This document shows positions 40,717 to 51,005 of a stretch of 64,000 nt of DNA, piece after piece. The stretch lies in NCBI GenBank assembly GCA_005879315.1, contig VBLC01000033.1, positions 164,576 through 228,575 of the forward strand, in the 5' to 3' direction. A model generated the notes under the pieces. It saw only the letters and a list, made by a program, of their open reading frames with translations. It ran no database searches and had not been told where the DNA came from. Every line of letters begins with the position of its first letter. Positions within the stretch are counted from its first letter, which is position 1. This DNA comes from Deltaproteobacteria bacterium (GTDB lineage Bacteria; Myxococcota; Myxococcia; Myxococcales; 40CM-4-68-19). Both the position numbers and the translations under genes were made by a program.

Positions 40717-41525
40717 GAGCCGACTCCCATGGCCTGCATGGCTTTGCGATAGCGTGACTCGAGCATCTCGATGCGGCTCTCGTCCTCGGCGAAGATCATG
40801 CCATGGAAGTCGCGCTTGTTCTTCAGCCAGAGAAGCTCGAACTCCACCGCCATGAGAATGCCTTTTTGCGCCTGGTTCCCGAGGGCGCCGGGGCAGGCGA
40901 AGATCACCTTGCGGGTCTCGTAGTAGTCGAGGTGCCCGGGAGGAAGATCGCGGAAGATGGGAAGCGAGTCGGCCGAGACACCGCCGCCGATGGCGCACAC
41001 CAGCCCGCGCTTTTTTGCCTTGGCGAAGACCCGGGCGGCAATCTGGCTCACCTTCTCGCTGTTGATCTCCTCGCGGCTGAGCCCCATCGAGCCGCACAGG
41101 TCGACGCGCCCGAAGACGATGCCGTTGAGGATGTGATCGGTGTCCACCGCCAAGAGCTCGTCGAGGTGCTCCACCGTGGAGATGGTCTCCACGTTGATGG
41201 CGGCGACGACCTCCTGCCGCTCCTCGGGCGGGAGCCCCAGGCGGAAGGCGGCGAGGAACTTCTTCAGCGCATAGGGAGTCTCCACCATCGGAGCCACCAG
41301 CCGCTTCACTCCCAACAGGCGCGCCTCGTAGATGTCGCGCAGCGCCTCGCAGCCGCCGATCTTCAGCGTCAGGCCGAGGCCCGCCTCCATCAACACTTCC
41401 TTGAGGCGCATCGCCTCCTCGAGGCGGGTGCCCTCCGCCTCGAACTCGGCCTTCACTCCGACGACGTGGTAGCTCTCCCGCAGGTCGCGGAGGATCGAGA
41501 CCATCTTTCGCTCGTAGGCGTTCAT
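40713..41525 (-). CDS. HpcH/HpaI aldolase/citrate lyase family protein
   Basis: '[21 protein letters not shown]', '[14 protein letters not shown]', '[14 protein letters not shown]'. Confidence 0.75.
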   Translation of the reverse strand: MNAYERKMVSILRDLRESYHVVGVKAEFEAEGTRLEEAMRLKEVLMEAGLGLTLKIGGCEALRDIYEARLLGVKRLVAPMVETPYALKKFLAAFRLGLPPEERQEVVAAINVETISTVEHLDELLAVDTDHILNGIVFGRVDLCGSMGLSREEINSEKVSQIAARVFAKAKKRGLVCAIGGGVSADSLPIFRDLPPGHLDYYETRKVIFACPGALGNQAQKGILMAVEFELLWLKNKRDFHGMIFAEDESRIEMLESRYRKAMQAMGVGS

Positions 41526-42517
41526 CGGCTTCCCCTGGACGGCCGCCCGGCGATGATGCTGAGTGGGATGCTCGTTTCGCCGGCGGCGAGACCGACAGTT
41601 TCGCTGACGATGAAGTTGGGCCGGCGCTTCACTTCCTCGTAGATGAGCCCGATGTACTCGCAGATCACGCCCAAGACGGTGAAGAGGAACCCGAACATCA
41701 GCAGGATCACGCCGGTGAGCGTGCCGAATCCGGGAAAGGGAACGCCCCAGACCATCCACTTCACCACCAGCCAGGCGAGCAGCAGGAAGGCGAAGCCGGA
41801 GAGCGCCAGTCCGGTGACGGTGATCATCCTCAGCGGCAGGTAGGTGTGGGCGAAGATTCCCTTCAGGGCCAGCTCGATTACCTGGCGCGAGTAACTCTTC
41901 GCCTCCCCGGCGAAACGGGGCGGACGTTCGTGCTCGATGCCGATCGACTTGAATCCCGACCAGACGAAGAGCCCGCGCATGAAGCGGTTGCGCTCCTCCA
42001 GCGTGTTCACCGCCTGGTAGACCTTGCGATCGACCAGGCGGAAGTCGCTCACGTTCCGGGGGAAGAGGCCGCGGGTGAGCTTGTTGATCAGCCAGTAGAA
42101 GATCTGCGAGTTGAGCCGGCGGAGCGGATCGGTGCCGTGCCGCTTGGTGACGATGCCGTAGACGTTCTCGTAGCCCTCTTCCCACCTGGCGATGAACCGG
42201 TCGATCATCTCGGGCGGATCCTGCAGGTCCGCCGTCATGATCACCGCCGCGTCGCCGGCGGCGTGGTTGAGGCCGGCGGTGACGCCGCCGTCCATCTGGA
42301 AGTTGCGCGAGAGGCGCAGCAGCTTGAAGCGCGGGTCCTTGGCATGGATGGCGAGGAGCTTCTCCCAGGTCGAATCGGAGGAACCGTTCTCGACGATGAC
42401 GGCCTCGAAATCGTACTTGGGATTGGCGTCGAAGACTGCCGCCAGCCGCCGATGCAGCTCGTCGATCACTTCCTCCTCGTTGTAGGCCGGGACGACGACG
42501 GAGATGAGCTTCTTCAC
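41522..42517 (-). CDS. Family 2 glycosyltransferase with C-terminal TM pair (DPM1/GtrB-like)
   Basis: '[21 protein letters not shown]', '[13 protein letters not shown]', two C-terminal TM helices; GTG start. Confidence 0.88.
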   Translation of the reverse strand: MKKLISVVVPAYNEEEVIDELHRRLAAVFDANPKYDFEAVIVENGSSDSTWEKLLAIHAKDPRFKLLRLSRNFQMDGGVTAGLNHAAGDAAVIMTADLQDPPEMIDRFIARWEEGYENVYGIVTKRHGTDPLRRLNSQIFYWLINKLTRGLFPRNVSDFRLVDRKVYQAVNTLEERNRFMRGLFVWSGFKSIGIEHERPPRFAGEAKSYSRQVIELALKGIFAHTYLPLRMITVTGLALSGFAFLLLAWLVVKWMVWGVPFPGFGTLTGVILLMFGFLFTVLGVICEYIGLIYEEVKRRPNFIVSETVGLAAGETSIPLSIIAGRPSRGSR

Positions 42518-44352
42518 TTGCCGCCTCCGCGCCGCCGCAACTCGGGCGGGACCCATGGCTTGACGATCATGTTCTGCATGAACTCGTCGCGGGGAAGGAA
42601 GGGGTACATGTCCTCGAGCGGCTTGGAGACCAGCGTCCCATCCGGCATCACCTCTGAAGAAAGCCTGGGCAGGTGGCCCTGGCGCGGCGAGAGGCGCACC
42701 TCGCAGAGCTGCGGTCCGGGCGCGAGAAGGGCGAGGCGGATCTTCTCCTCCATGCCGGCATGCACGGCGATGACGGAGGTGCCGAGCCCGTAGACCTGCG
42801 CCAGCTTGATCATGTCGGGGATGGTCACGCCGCTTGCCGCGTCGGCGCCCATGTAGCGGCCCTGGAAGTACGCTTCCTGCGTGGCGCGGATGGACGCGTA
42901 CCCATCGTTGCTGAAGAGAAAGATCTTGATGGGGAGCTGGTGGTGGACGATGGTCTGCAGCTCCTGGAGATTGAGCTGGATGCTGCCGTCTCCCGCGATG
43001 CAGATGGTGCGCCGCTTGCCGCTGGCGAAGCAGGCGCCAATGGCGGCAGGCAGGTCGTATCCCATCGCGGCGCAGCCCGAGTTGGTGAAGAGGCGCTGAC
43101 CCTTCCTGGTCCGGAACGCCTGGAACGTGCAGGTATTCGCCAGCCCGTCGGCGAGCACGATGGTGTCGTCGCCGGCCAGCAGCCGGGAGAGCACGTCGAT
43201 GAAGTGGAAGGAATTGACCGATCCCTCTTGCTCCCGTTGCTCCGGCGTTACGCTGGGATAGCGCCGGCGCCGCTCGCGACACCACTCGATCCAGGAGCTG
43301 CGCGGTGGAAGCGGCCGGTCCCCGAGCTGCCGCTTCAACTCCCCGAGGAAGGCGCGGGCGTCGGCGTGGATGGGGAGGTCGAGCGAGAGGGTGGGCTTCT
43401 TCAGCTCAGCCTCGTCGATGTCGACCGCGGCCTTGAACGCCTCGCGCGCGAAGGCGTCGAAGTTGTAGCTGATCTGGCGCACCCACAGCCGCGCGCCCAC
43501 CGCCAGGAGAAAGTCGCAGTTCTGGACGATGAAATTGCTGGCCCGGTCGCTGGTGACGCCTGGCCGCCCGGCGAAGAGCGGGTGATCGGACGGGAGCAGA
43601 TCGGCTGCGCCGATGGCGGCCTGTGCGGGCACCCCCAGCAGATCGAGCACCTCGTAGAAGAGATCGATGGCACCCGAAAGGCGGACGCCCCCGCCGGCGA
43701 GCAACACCGGCCGCTCCGCGCGCGAAAGCTGCGCCAGAAGCTCGCTCACCTGCGCGCTCAGGCGGCGGGGGTCGATCCCGGACCGGTCTTCTTCCGGCGG
43801 GTACGGCGGCAGCTCCGCCTCGTTCACCATCGCCGATTGCACGTCGAGCGGGATGTCGAGCCACACCGGGCCGGGCCGCCCGCTGCGCGCCAGGTGCAGC
43901 GCGCGGTCCAGGTGGTAGCGGACCTGCTTTGCGTCCCTCACCTGCACGGCGTACTTCGTGATCGGGCCGACCATGGCGACGATGTCCGCCTCTTGATCGC
44001 CCAGCTGTCGCAAGGGCAGCCCGGTCGAGGCGACCGTGGTCGCGTACCGGACCTGCCCGGAGACGAAGAGAGCCGGGATGGAATCGAGCCAGCAGCCGAG
44101 CACTCCCGTCATTGCGTTGGTCCCACCGGGGCCACTGGTGACCATAGCGACGCCGAGATTGCCGGTGACGCGCGCGTACCCCTCGGCGGCGACAGCCGCG
44201 GCCTGCTCGTGGTGGTTGCAGACGTACTGCAGACCCTCGGCGCTGCCGAGCGAGTCGTTGAGGTGCATCGCGCCGCCGCCGGTCACCACGAAGACGTGGC
44301 GGACTCCGGCCCTGGCGATGCGGCGGACGATGTAGTCGGAGACTTTGATCAT
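42514..44352 (-). CDS. Thiamine-diphosphate-dependent enzyme (acetolactate synthase-like; YerE candidate)
   Basis: 'VFVVTGGGAMHLNDSLG..YVCNHHEQAAAVAAEGYARVTGNLGVAMVTSGPGGTNAMTGV', 'GDGSIQLNLQELQTIVHHQLPIKIFLFSNDGYASI'. Confidence 0.88.
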   Translation of the reverse strand: MIKVSDYIVRRIARAGVRHVFVVTGGGAMHLNDSLGSAEGLQYVCNHHEQAAAVAAEGYARVTGNLGVAMVTSGPGGTNAMTGVLGCWLDSIPALFVSGQVRYATTVASTGLPLRQLGDQEADIVAMVGPITKYAVQVRDAKQVRYHLDRALHLARSGRPGPVWLDIPLDVQSAMVNEAELPPYPPEEDRSGIDPRRLSAQVSELLAQLSRAERPVLLAGGGVRLSGAIDLFYEVLDLLGVPAQAAIGAADLLPSDHPLFAGRPGVTSDRASNFIVQNCDFLLAVGARLWVRQISYNFDAFAREAFKAAVDIDEAELKKPTLSLDLPIHADARAFLGELKRQLGDRPLPPRSSWIEWCRERRRRYPSVTPEQREQEGSVNSFHFIDVLSRLLAGDDTIVLADGLANTCTFQAFRTRKGQRLFTNSGCAAMGYDLPAAIGACFASGKRRTICIAGDGSIQLNLQELQTIVHHQLPIKIFLFSNDGYASIRATQEAYFQGRYMGADAASGVTIPDMIKLAQVYGLGTSVIAVHAGMEEKIRLALLAPGPQLCEVRLSPRQGHLPRLSSEVMPDGTLVSKPLEDMYPFLPRDEFMQNMIVKPWVPPELRRRGGGK

Positions 44353-45401
44353 CGGCCGCTCACTTCGACGCGCAGGCCGGCCTGCGGCGATGCGTGCCAG
44401 CGGGCCGTCCGGCGGATGGCCTCGGGAAGGGAGACGCTCTCGCTCAGGCCTAACTCCTCGCGCGCGCGCCGGGTGGACGGGACGTAGCGGTCAGGAAGTC
44501 TACCGGGCGTGGACGCCTGCTGGATCTCCACTGGGACACGGAACTGCTCTCCGACCGCTGCGGCCAGATGCGCGATGGAGATCGCCCCCTCGGAGCCGAC
44601 GTTGTAGGCACGCCCCGGCCGGCCCTGCAGAAGCAAGGTCCACAGCCAGATGACGAGGTCGCTGGCGTACAGATACGAGCGAATTGCGGTGCCGTCTCCC
44701 TTGACGCAGATGGGTCGGCCGGCCAGCCCATCGGCGATGAAGTTGCCGATGGCAAAATGCCGGTCGAGCGGCAGGCCCGGCCCCACCAAGGCGAATGGGC
44801 GCGCCACTACCGCCGAGAGGGCGCTCGCGCAGTAAAGCTCGGCCAGGCGTTTGGCCTCGCCGTAAGCGCTGCGCGGGCTCATTGGATCGGGAGCGCCCCT
44901 GTAGTCTTCGGCCAGCTGTGGCAAATCGGCCGGCTGCTGGCCGTAGACGGCGCCCGAGCTGACGAAGAGGAACCGACGCACCCCGAGCCGCGCTGCGAGA
45001 TCGAGAACGCGGCGAGTGCCGTCGATGATGATGCCGGCCATCTCCAGGGGCTGCTCTTCGTTCAAGCGCGCACTGGCCGCAGTGGCGGCATGGATCACGT
45101 GCGAGAACGCGCCTTCCGGCCCGGAGGAAGAGCGCACGTCGGCGTCAAAGAGCTCGATGTGCCGGTTGGAGGCCAGATGAGGAGCCGGCTTTCGCAATGC
45201 GGAAGCGTGTCGGGCGAGCACGACGGCCCGCGCATCGAGCCGGAGGCGTGCATCGGCATGGGCGAACGATTCCACCAGCCAGCGGCCGAAAAATCCGGTC
45301 CCCCCGGTGATGAGCACGCGCGCTCCGCGCAGCTCTTCCCAGAGCGGCCGCTTCGCATCGACGACCTCTTCCAGCTCGTCGAATGGATAGGGAGGCGTCA
45401 A
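44349..45401 (-). CDS. NAD-dependent epimerase/dehydratase; TTG start
   Basis: '[19 protein letters not shown]', '[12 protein letters not shown]'. Confidence 0.88.
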   Translation of the reverse strand: MTPPYPFDELEEVVDAKRPLWEELRGARVLITGGTGFFGRWLVESFAHADARLRLDARAVVLARHASALRKPAPHLASNRHIELFDADVRSSSGPEGAFSHVIHAATAASARLNEEQPLEMAGIIIDGTRRVLDLAARLGVRRFLFVSSGAVYGQQPADLPQLAEDYRGAPDPMSPRSAYGEAKRLAELYCASALSAVVARPFALVGPGLPLDRHFAIGNFIADGLAGRPICVKGDGTAIRSYLYASDLVIWLWTLLLQGRPGRAYNVGSEGAISIAHLAAAVGEQFRVPVEIQQASTPGRLPDRYVPSTRRAREELGLSESVSLPEAIRRTARWHASPQAGLRVEVSGR

Positions 45402-46786
45402 GCGACCACCGGCAGCGATTTCGACGCGCGTCGCGCGCGGACGAAGGCGCGGATCTCCTCCGCGACGAAGGAACGCATCGGTCCGGTGAGGCCCGGATAG
45501 ACGCCGATCCAACAGGAGCTGGTCATGATGGTATCGGTGTTGGCGAGCGTCCCCACCACGCGGAACGGCGGCGGCCGGCCCTGCGCGCGGCAGTCTTCGG
45601 CCAGCTGCACGAACGCCGGCTGCCGCACCAGGTTGCCGGCGAAGAGCATGCGGGTCTGGATCTTGCGCTGCTCGAGGTGGCGGACGAGATCCGCGCGCGT
45701 GAACGGCGCCCCGGGGCGGACGGTGACCAGGAAGCCGAACCAGCTCGGATCAGCGCCCTCGGTCGGCTCGGGCAGGATGAACACGTCCTCCAGCTCGTCG
45801 AGCGCCTTGCGGAAGAACTGCCAGTTTGCCCGGCGGGCCGCGCCGAAGCTCTCCAACCTGGCGAGCTGTGCCACCCCCACCGCGGCCTGCATGTCGGTGA
45901 TCTTCAAGTTGTAGCCGAGATGGCTGTACGTGTACTTGTGATCGTACCCGCCGGGCAGATCGCCGAGTTGCCACTCGAATCGCTTGCCGCAGGTGTTGTC
46001 CGTGCCGGGAACGCACCAGCAATCGCGGCCCCAGTCGCGCAGGCTCTCCAAGGCGCGGTTGAGGTCATCCTCCTGGGTGAGCACCGCGCCGCCCTCCCCC
46101 ATCGTCATGTGGTGCGGCGGATAGAAGCTGAGGGTGGCGATGTTTCCAAAGGTTCCCGTCTTGCGGCCCCGGTAGAGCGAGCCGGAGGCGTCGCAATTGT
46201 CCTCGACCAGCCAGAGGTCATGCCGCTTGCAGAAGGCGGTGACCGCGTCGAGATCGAAAGGATTGCCGAGCGTGTGCGCCATCATCACCGCACGGGTGCG
46301 CGACGATCGGGCCTCTTCCAGCAGGGTGACGTCGGCGTTGTAGGTGGGAATGGCGACGTCGATGAAGACTGGCACCAGCCCGTTCTGCAGGAGCGGCGCC
46401 GCGGTGGTGGGAAAGCCTGCCGCCACGGTGATCACTTCGTCGCCGGCCCGCAGCCGCCTCTCCCCCAACAGATGGCTGCAGAGCATGCTGGCCGCGAGCA
46501 GATTCGCGCTCGAGCCGCTGTTGACGAGCCGCGCGTGATTGATGCCGTACCAGCGGCCCAGCTCCGTCTCGAGGCGGCGGTGCCAGCGCCCGGCGGTGAG
46601 CCAGAACTCGAGCGAGCTCTCCGTCAGGTTGAGCATCTCCTCCGCACCGTAGACACGCCCGGCGTACCTGACCGGCGTCTTGCCGGCGAGGAACGGCTCC
46701 TCGCGCGTTCGCAGCTCGGCGATGCGCCTCACCCGCTCGAGGATCTCCGCGGTGAGTTGGCGCTCCAGCTCGTCTGCGTCGTCCAT
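45398..46786 (-). CDS. rfbH: CDP-6-deoxy-4-hexulose-3-dehydrase (DegT family, RfbH-like)
   Basis: '[16 protein letters not shown]', '[29 protein letters not shown]', '[17 protein letters not shown]' (His at the usual PLP-Lys position, as in E1 enzymes). Confidence 0.9.
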   Translation of the reverse strand: MDDADELERQLTAEILERVRRIAELRTREEPFLAGKTPVRYAGRVYGAEEMLNLTESSLEFWLTAGRWHRRLETELGRWYGINHARLVNSGSSANLLAASMLCSHLLGERRLRAGDEVITVAAGFPTTAAPLLQNGLVPVFIDVAIPTYNADVTLLEEARSSRTRAVMMAHTLGNPFDLDAVTAFCKRHDLWLVEDNCDASGSLYRGRKTGTFGNIATLSFYPPHHMTMGEGGAVLTQEDDLNRALESLRDWGRDCWCVPGTDNTCGKRFEWQLGDLPGGYDHKYTYSHLGYNLKITDMQAAVGVAQLARLESFGAARRANWQFFRKALDELEDVFILPEPTEGADPSWFGFLVTVRPGAPFTRADLVRHLEQRKIQTRMLFAGNLVRQPAFVQLAEDCRAQGRPPPFRVVGTLANTDTIMTSSCWIGVYPGLTGPMRSFVAEEIRAFVRARRASKSLPVVA

Positions 46787-46793
46787 GGACCTC

Positions 46794-47894
46794 TCAGCCT
46801 CCCAGGGAGTCAGCGATCTGCCGCAGGCAGAGCTCGCGCAGAGCGCCGGGTGTCGCTCCCGCGGAATGGGCGCGGTACCACTCCACGGTGCGCTGCATCG
46901 TCTCGGCGAGCGTCCAGCGCGGCTTCCAGCCCAGTCGGAGGCGGGCCTTGTCGATGGCAAGGCGGAGCGCGCGCGCCTCGTGAACGGCCCCGGCCGGTTG
47001 CCGGCACTCCCAACCGCCCTCGCCCCAGGCGCAGATGGTCTCTTCCACCACGCGGCTGACGGCATGCGCCGCGTCGGGACCGAAGTTCCACCCCTCGCAG
47101 AAATCGGCCGGCCGATCGGCGCCCACTCCGGAAAGGCGCGCCGCGAGCAGCAGGTAGCCGCCCAGCGGTTCCACCACGTGCTGCCAGGGCCGGATCGAGG
47201 CCGGATTGCGCACCAGGATCTTCTTGCCTGCGGCCAGCGCGCGGATCGCGTCCGGAACGAGGCGGTCGTTGGACCAGTCGCCGCCCCCGACCACGTTGCC
47301 GGCGCGCGCAGTCGCGACCGCGATGCCGTGCTGCGCGAAATCGGCCGGCGGGAAGAAGCTGCGCCGGTAACCCTGCACCACCAGCTCGGCGGCGCCCTTG
47401 CTGGTCGAATACACGTCGTGGCCGCCCATGGGCTCCTGCTCGCCGAGCGATTGGCCGGAGCCGTCGTTCTCGTAGCACTTGTCGCTGGTGACCACGACCA
47501 CCGCGCACGGCTGCCGCTCGAGCCGGATGGCATCGAGCAGATTGGCGGTGCCGAGAACGTTGATCTGCAGCGTCTCCAGCGGGATCTCGTAGGATCGCCG
47601 CACCAAGGGCTGCGCGGCGAGGTGGAAGACGTAATCCGGCCGGCAGCGGGAAAGCTCGCTCCGCAGCCGCGCCGCATCGCGCACGTCTCCTTCCAGGTGG
47701 CGGCAGAAGTCGTCGATCCGAAGGGTGGTGAAGAGCGCCGGCTGGTCCTCCGGCGGAAGGGCGTAGCCGGTCACTTCGGCGCCGAGCCGGGTCAGCCAGA
47801 CCGTCAGCCAGCTCCCCTGGAACCCCGTGTGCCCGGTGAGGAAGACGCGCTTCCCTGCGAAGGCGCGGGCCAGGTCTGCAGCCGGCGCGTTCAC
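46794..47894 (-). CDS. rfbG: CDP-glucose 4,6-dehydratase
   Basis: '[32 protein letters not shown]', '[21 protein letters not shown]'; GTG start. Confidence 0.92.
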   Translation of the reverse strand: MNAPAADLARAFAGKRVFLTGHTGFQGSWLTVWLTRLGAEVTGYALPPEDQPALFTTLRIDDFCRHLEGDVRDAARLRSELSRCRPDYVFHLAAQPLVRRSYEIPLETLQINVLGTANLLDAIRLERQPCAVVVVTSDKCYENDGSGQSLGEQEPMGGHDVYSTSKGAAELVVQGYRRSFFPPADFAQHGIAVATARAGNVVGGGDWSNDRLVPDAIRALAAGKKILVRNPASIRPWQHVVEPLGGYLLLAARLSGVGADRPADFCEGWNFGPDAAHAVSRVVEETICAWGEGGWECRQPAGAVHEARALRLAIDKARLRLGWKPRWTLAETMQRTVEWYRAHSAGATPGALRELCLRQIADSLGG

Positions 47895-48679
47895 GGCGCC
47901 TCGTCGCTCCAGGTCTTCCACGGGGCACGGCGCGACTCCCACAGCTCGTTGAGCAAGGTGAAGTCGCGGTAGGTGTCGATGCACTGCCAGAACCCGTCGT
48001 GGCGGAACATGCTCAGCTGGCCGGCGCGGGCGAGGCGCTCGAGCGGCTCGCGCTCGAGCAGGCACTGCTCGTCCTCGGAGAGGTAGTCGAGGACGGCGCG
48101 CTCGAAGATGAAAAAGCCGCCGTTGATGAAGTCCGTGCCTTCCGGCTTCTCCACGAAGTGCTTGACCAGGTCCCCTTCGACGGTGAGATCGCCGAAACGG
48201 CCTGGCGCGTGCACGCCGGTGACCGTCCCGATCTTGCCCTGCTGCTGGTGGAAGCGCACCAGGCTGGCGAGGTCCACGTCGGAGACGCCGTCCCCGTAGG
48301 TGACGAGGAAGCGGTCGCCGTCGATGTGCCGCGCGGCGCGGGCGATGCGGGCGCCGGTCAAGCTCCGGAGGCCCGTATCGACGAGAGTGACGCGCCAGTC
48401 GGTCTCGCGCACCGTACCGTGGAAACGGAGGTCGCCGGGCCGATCGAGCGCGACGGTCACGTCGCAGTTCATGGTGTGATAGTTGAGGAAGTACTGGCGG
48501 ATCATCTCGCCTTTGTAGCCGAGCAGAAGCACGAACTCGCGAAACCCATATCTCGCGTAGTGCTTCATGATGTGCCAGAGGATCGGCCTGCCCCCCACGT
48601 CGATCAGGGGTTTCGGCCTGAATTCGGTCTCTTCGCGGAGCCGAGTGCCTTGGCCGCCGCACAGGATGAGAACGCGCAA
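47891..48679 (-). CDS. rfbF: Glucose-1-phosphate cytidylyltransferase
   Basis: 'RVLILCGGQGTRLREETEFRPKPLIDVGGRPILWHIMKHYARYGFREFVLLLGYKGEMIRQYF'; TTG start assumed. Confidence 0.92.
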   Translation of the reverse strand: MRVLILCGGQGTRLREETEFRPKPLIDVGGRPILWHIMKHYARYGFREFVLLLGYKGEMIRQYFLNYHTMNCDVTVALDRPGDLRFHGTVRETDWRVTLVDTGLRSLTGARIARAARHIDGDRFLVTYGDGVSDVDLASLVRFHQQQGKIGTVTGVHAPGRFGDLTVEGDLVKHFVEKPEGTDFINGGFFIFERAVLDYLSEDEQCLLEREPLERLARAGQLSMFRHDGFWQCIDTYRDFTLLNELWESRRAPWKTWSDEAP

Positions 48680-48739
48680 CCGAAACCCCCCTGGAGGAGC
48701 GTACGCGGATCGCTCTGGTTGGAGCAAGTACGGGGCTTT

Positions 48740-50227
48740 TCAGGCCACTTTCCCTGGGACGGCGCGGAGGCCGCTGACCGAGTCCTGGGCGCCGGCGGCG
48801 CCCGACTCGCCGTACTCGGCGTCTTCGTTTACCTTCCACGCGTCGTAGATCCTGCGCCCGGCAAGGATGTTCCGCACCGTCAGCATGGCGGTCATCATCG
48901 CGTGGTCCTGGTTGTTGTACTTGTGCATTCCGTTGCGGCCGACCGGGTGCAGGGTGGGAAAACGCTGCTCGAGCTCGGCACGGAGCGTCTCGACGTTCGC
49001 GGCGTAGTGGTCGTCATAGACAGGATAGGCCTTGCGCTGGCGGACCACGCATCCGTCCACCACGTCGGCGGCGCGACCGAGGCCGATCTGCTCCAGCTCG
49101 CGCTTACCCAGCCCGATGAGCTGCTCGTCCGTCGACGTCCAGACGCCGTCGCCTTCGAAGCAGAAGTACTCCAGGCCGTAGCAGCACATCGACGGATCCG
49201 GCACCATCTCCGGCGACCACGACTTGAAGTTCTGGATGCGGCCAACCTTCACCTTGGGATCGTGGATGTAGATCCAGTTGTCGTAGAAAGCGCCTCGGTC
49301 CTCGAGGATGAGCATGACGGTGAGGAAGTCGCGGTACCGCAACGCCTGCCCTGCGCCCTGGGCGCGCTCGCTGATCCTGGGCTCCAGCGTGGCGGCGAGC
49401 TGGTGCAACGGCGCCGAAGAGACGAGGTGCGCGCCGTCGTGAGTGCGAACCGTGCCGTCGGCGCCGCGCGCCTCGACTTGCCACTGGTTGCCATCCCAGC
49501 GGATGCGCGTGACGGTCTGACCCATCTCGATGCGGCCGCCGCGCGCGCGGACCTTCCGCGCGCACTCCTCCCAGAGCATCCCGGGCCCCTTGCGCGGGTA
49601 GCGAAAGGAATCGATCAGCGTCTTCACCACCGCGCCGCGGTTCGCAGGCTTGCGGCGGGGCAGGAACGCGTTCGCGATCGCGCGCCCGAGCGACAAGCCC
49701 TTGATGCGCTGCGCGGCCCAGTCCGCGCTGATCTCCTTGCAGCTCATCCCCCAGACCTTCTCGGTGTACGTCTTGAAGAAAATGGAGAAGAGGCGCTCCC
49801 CGAACTGGTTGGAAACCCAGTCCTGCACGTTCCTGGGATCGCGAACGGGGAAGAGCCTGGCGCGGGCGTAGGAGAGGACGCACCGCGCGGCTTCGACAAG
49901 CCCGAGCTTGTGCAGCGCCTCGGCTGCCTTGAGCGGATAGGAATAGAACTTTCCGCCGTAGAAGATGCGCGAGGCTCGAGGGCGATGAAGCATGTCGTTG
50001 GGGAGGATCTCGGTCCAGAGATCCTCGACCTCGCGCGACTTCGAGAAGAAGCGGTGGCCCCCGATGTCGAAGTGATAGCCCTTGTACCGCACAGTCCGCG
50101 AGATCCCGCCGACGTACTGGGGATCCGCTTCCAGCACCGTGACGGGCGCGCCGCTCTTCGCCAGTAGATAGGCGGCGGTGAGCCCGGCTGGGCCTGCACC
50201 GATCACGAGGGTCTTCTGCTGGTTCAA
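48740..50227 (-). CDS. NAD(P)/FAD-dependent oxidoreductase (UDP-galactopyranose mutase/protoporphyrinogen oxidase-like)
   Basis: 'KTLVIGAGPAGLTAAYLLAKSGAPVTVLEADPQYVGGISRTVRYKGYHFDIGGHRFFSKS'. Confidence 0.82.
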   Translation of the reverse strand: MNQQKTLVIGAGPAGLTAAYLLAKSGAPVTVLEADPQYVGGISRTVRYKGYHFDIGGHRFFSKSREVEDLWTEILPNDMLHRPRASRIFYGGKFYSYPLKAAEALHKLGLVEAARCVLSYARARLFPVRDPRNVQDWVSNQFGERLFSIFFKTYTEKVWGMSCKEISADWAAQRIKGLSLGRAIANAFLPRRKPANRGAVVKTLIDSFRYPRKGPGMLWEECARKVRARGGRIEMGQTVTRIRWDGNQWQVEARGADGTVRTHDGAHLVSSAPLHQLAATLEPRISERAQGAGQALRYRDFLTVMLILEDRGAFYDNWIYIHDPKVKVGRIQNFKSWSPEMVPDPSMCCYGLEYFCFEGDGVWTSTDEQLIGLGKRELEQIGLGRAADVVDGCVVRQRKAYPVYDDHYAANVETLRAELEQRFPTLHPVGRNGMHKYNNQDHAMMTAMLTVRNILAGRRIYDAWKVNEDAEYGESGAAGAQDSVSGLRAVPGKVA

Positions 50228-50343
50228 TCGGCTCTCGGCGAACTCGCGCGGTTCTACTGTGTGCCGGAAGGCACGCGCAAGCGAGCGTCCGCCGCGGCCG
50301 ATGAATGTGTCCTCGCAGCCGCTTCATACTGGAGTGTATTGAT

Positions 50344-50435
50344 TGGCGGAGAGCGAGGGATTCGAACCCCCGATACCCTTGCGGGTACTCCTGATTTCGA
50401 ATCAGGTGCCTTCAGCCGCTCGGCCAGCTCTCCGG
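50344..50435 (-). tRNA. tRNA-Ser(CGA)
   Basis: Minus strand GGAGAGCTGGCCGAGCGGCTGAAGGC..CCTGATTCGAAATCAGG..GGTTCGAATCC..CCGCCA; long variable arm. Confidence 0.95.
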
Positions 50436-50463
50436 ATTTTCGCGAGGCGATCTAGCACAGCTT

Positions 50464-50551
50464 TGGCGGAGAGGGTGGGATTCGAACCCACGATACGTTG
50501 CCGTATACACGCTTTCCAAGCGTGCGCCTTCGGCCTCTCGGCCACCTCTCC
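50464..50551 (-). tRNA. tRNA-Ser(GGA)
   Basis: Minus strand GGAGAGGTGGCCGAGAGGCC..CACGCTTGGAAAGCGTG..GGTTCGAATCCCACCCTCTCCGCCA. Confidence 0.95.
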
Positions 50552-50558
50552 AAAACCG

Positions 50559-51005
50559 TCAGCGCCGCGCGCGGAAGAAGTCGCGCAGGAGGGCGCCGCA
50601 TTCCTCGCCCAGGACGCCGCTCTCCACTGCGACGCGGTGGTTCAGCCGCTCGTCCCGGAGGATATCGAAGAGCGTGCCCGCCGCGCCCGCCTTGGGATCG
50701 GCCACGCCGTAGACGAGGCGATCGACGCGGGCATTGACCAGCGCGCCCGCGCACATCGGGCACGGCTCGAGCGTCGCGTAGACCGTCGCACCGCTCAGCC
50801 GCCAGCGGCCGAGGGAGCGCGCCGCCTCCTGCAACGCGAGCATTTCCGCGTGCGCAGTCGGGTCGCGCAGCCTCTCGCGCGCGTTGCGGCCGCGGCCGAC
50901 GATGCGCCCGTCGAGCACCACCACCGCGCCGATGGGGACCTCGCCCTCGCCGCCCGCGGTGCGGGCCTCGAGCAGCGCTTCCGCCATCCAGGTCGCATCC
51001 ATCAT
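50559..51005 (-). CDS. tadA: tRNA-specific adenosine deaminase
   Basis: 'DPTAHAEMLALQEAARSLGRWRLSGATVYATLEPCPMCAGALVNARVDRLVYG'. Confidence 0.93.
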   Translation of the reverse strand: MMDATWMAEALLEARTAGGEGEVPIGAVVVLDGRIVGRGRNARERLRDPTAHAEMLALQEAARSLGRWRLSGATVYATLEPCPMCAGALVNARVDRLVYGVADPKAGAAGTLFDILRDERLNHRVAVESGVLGEECGALLRDFFRARR

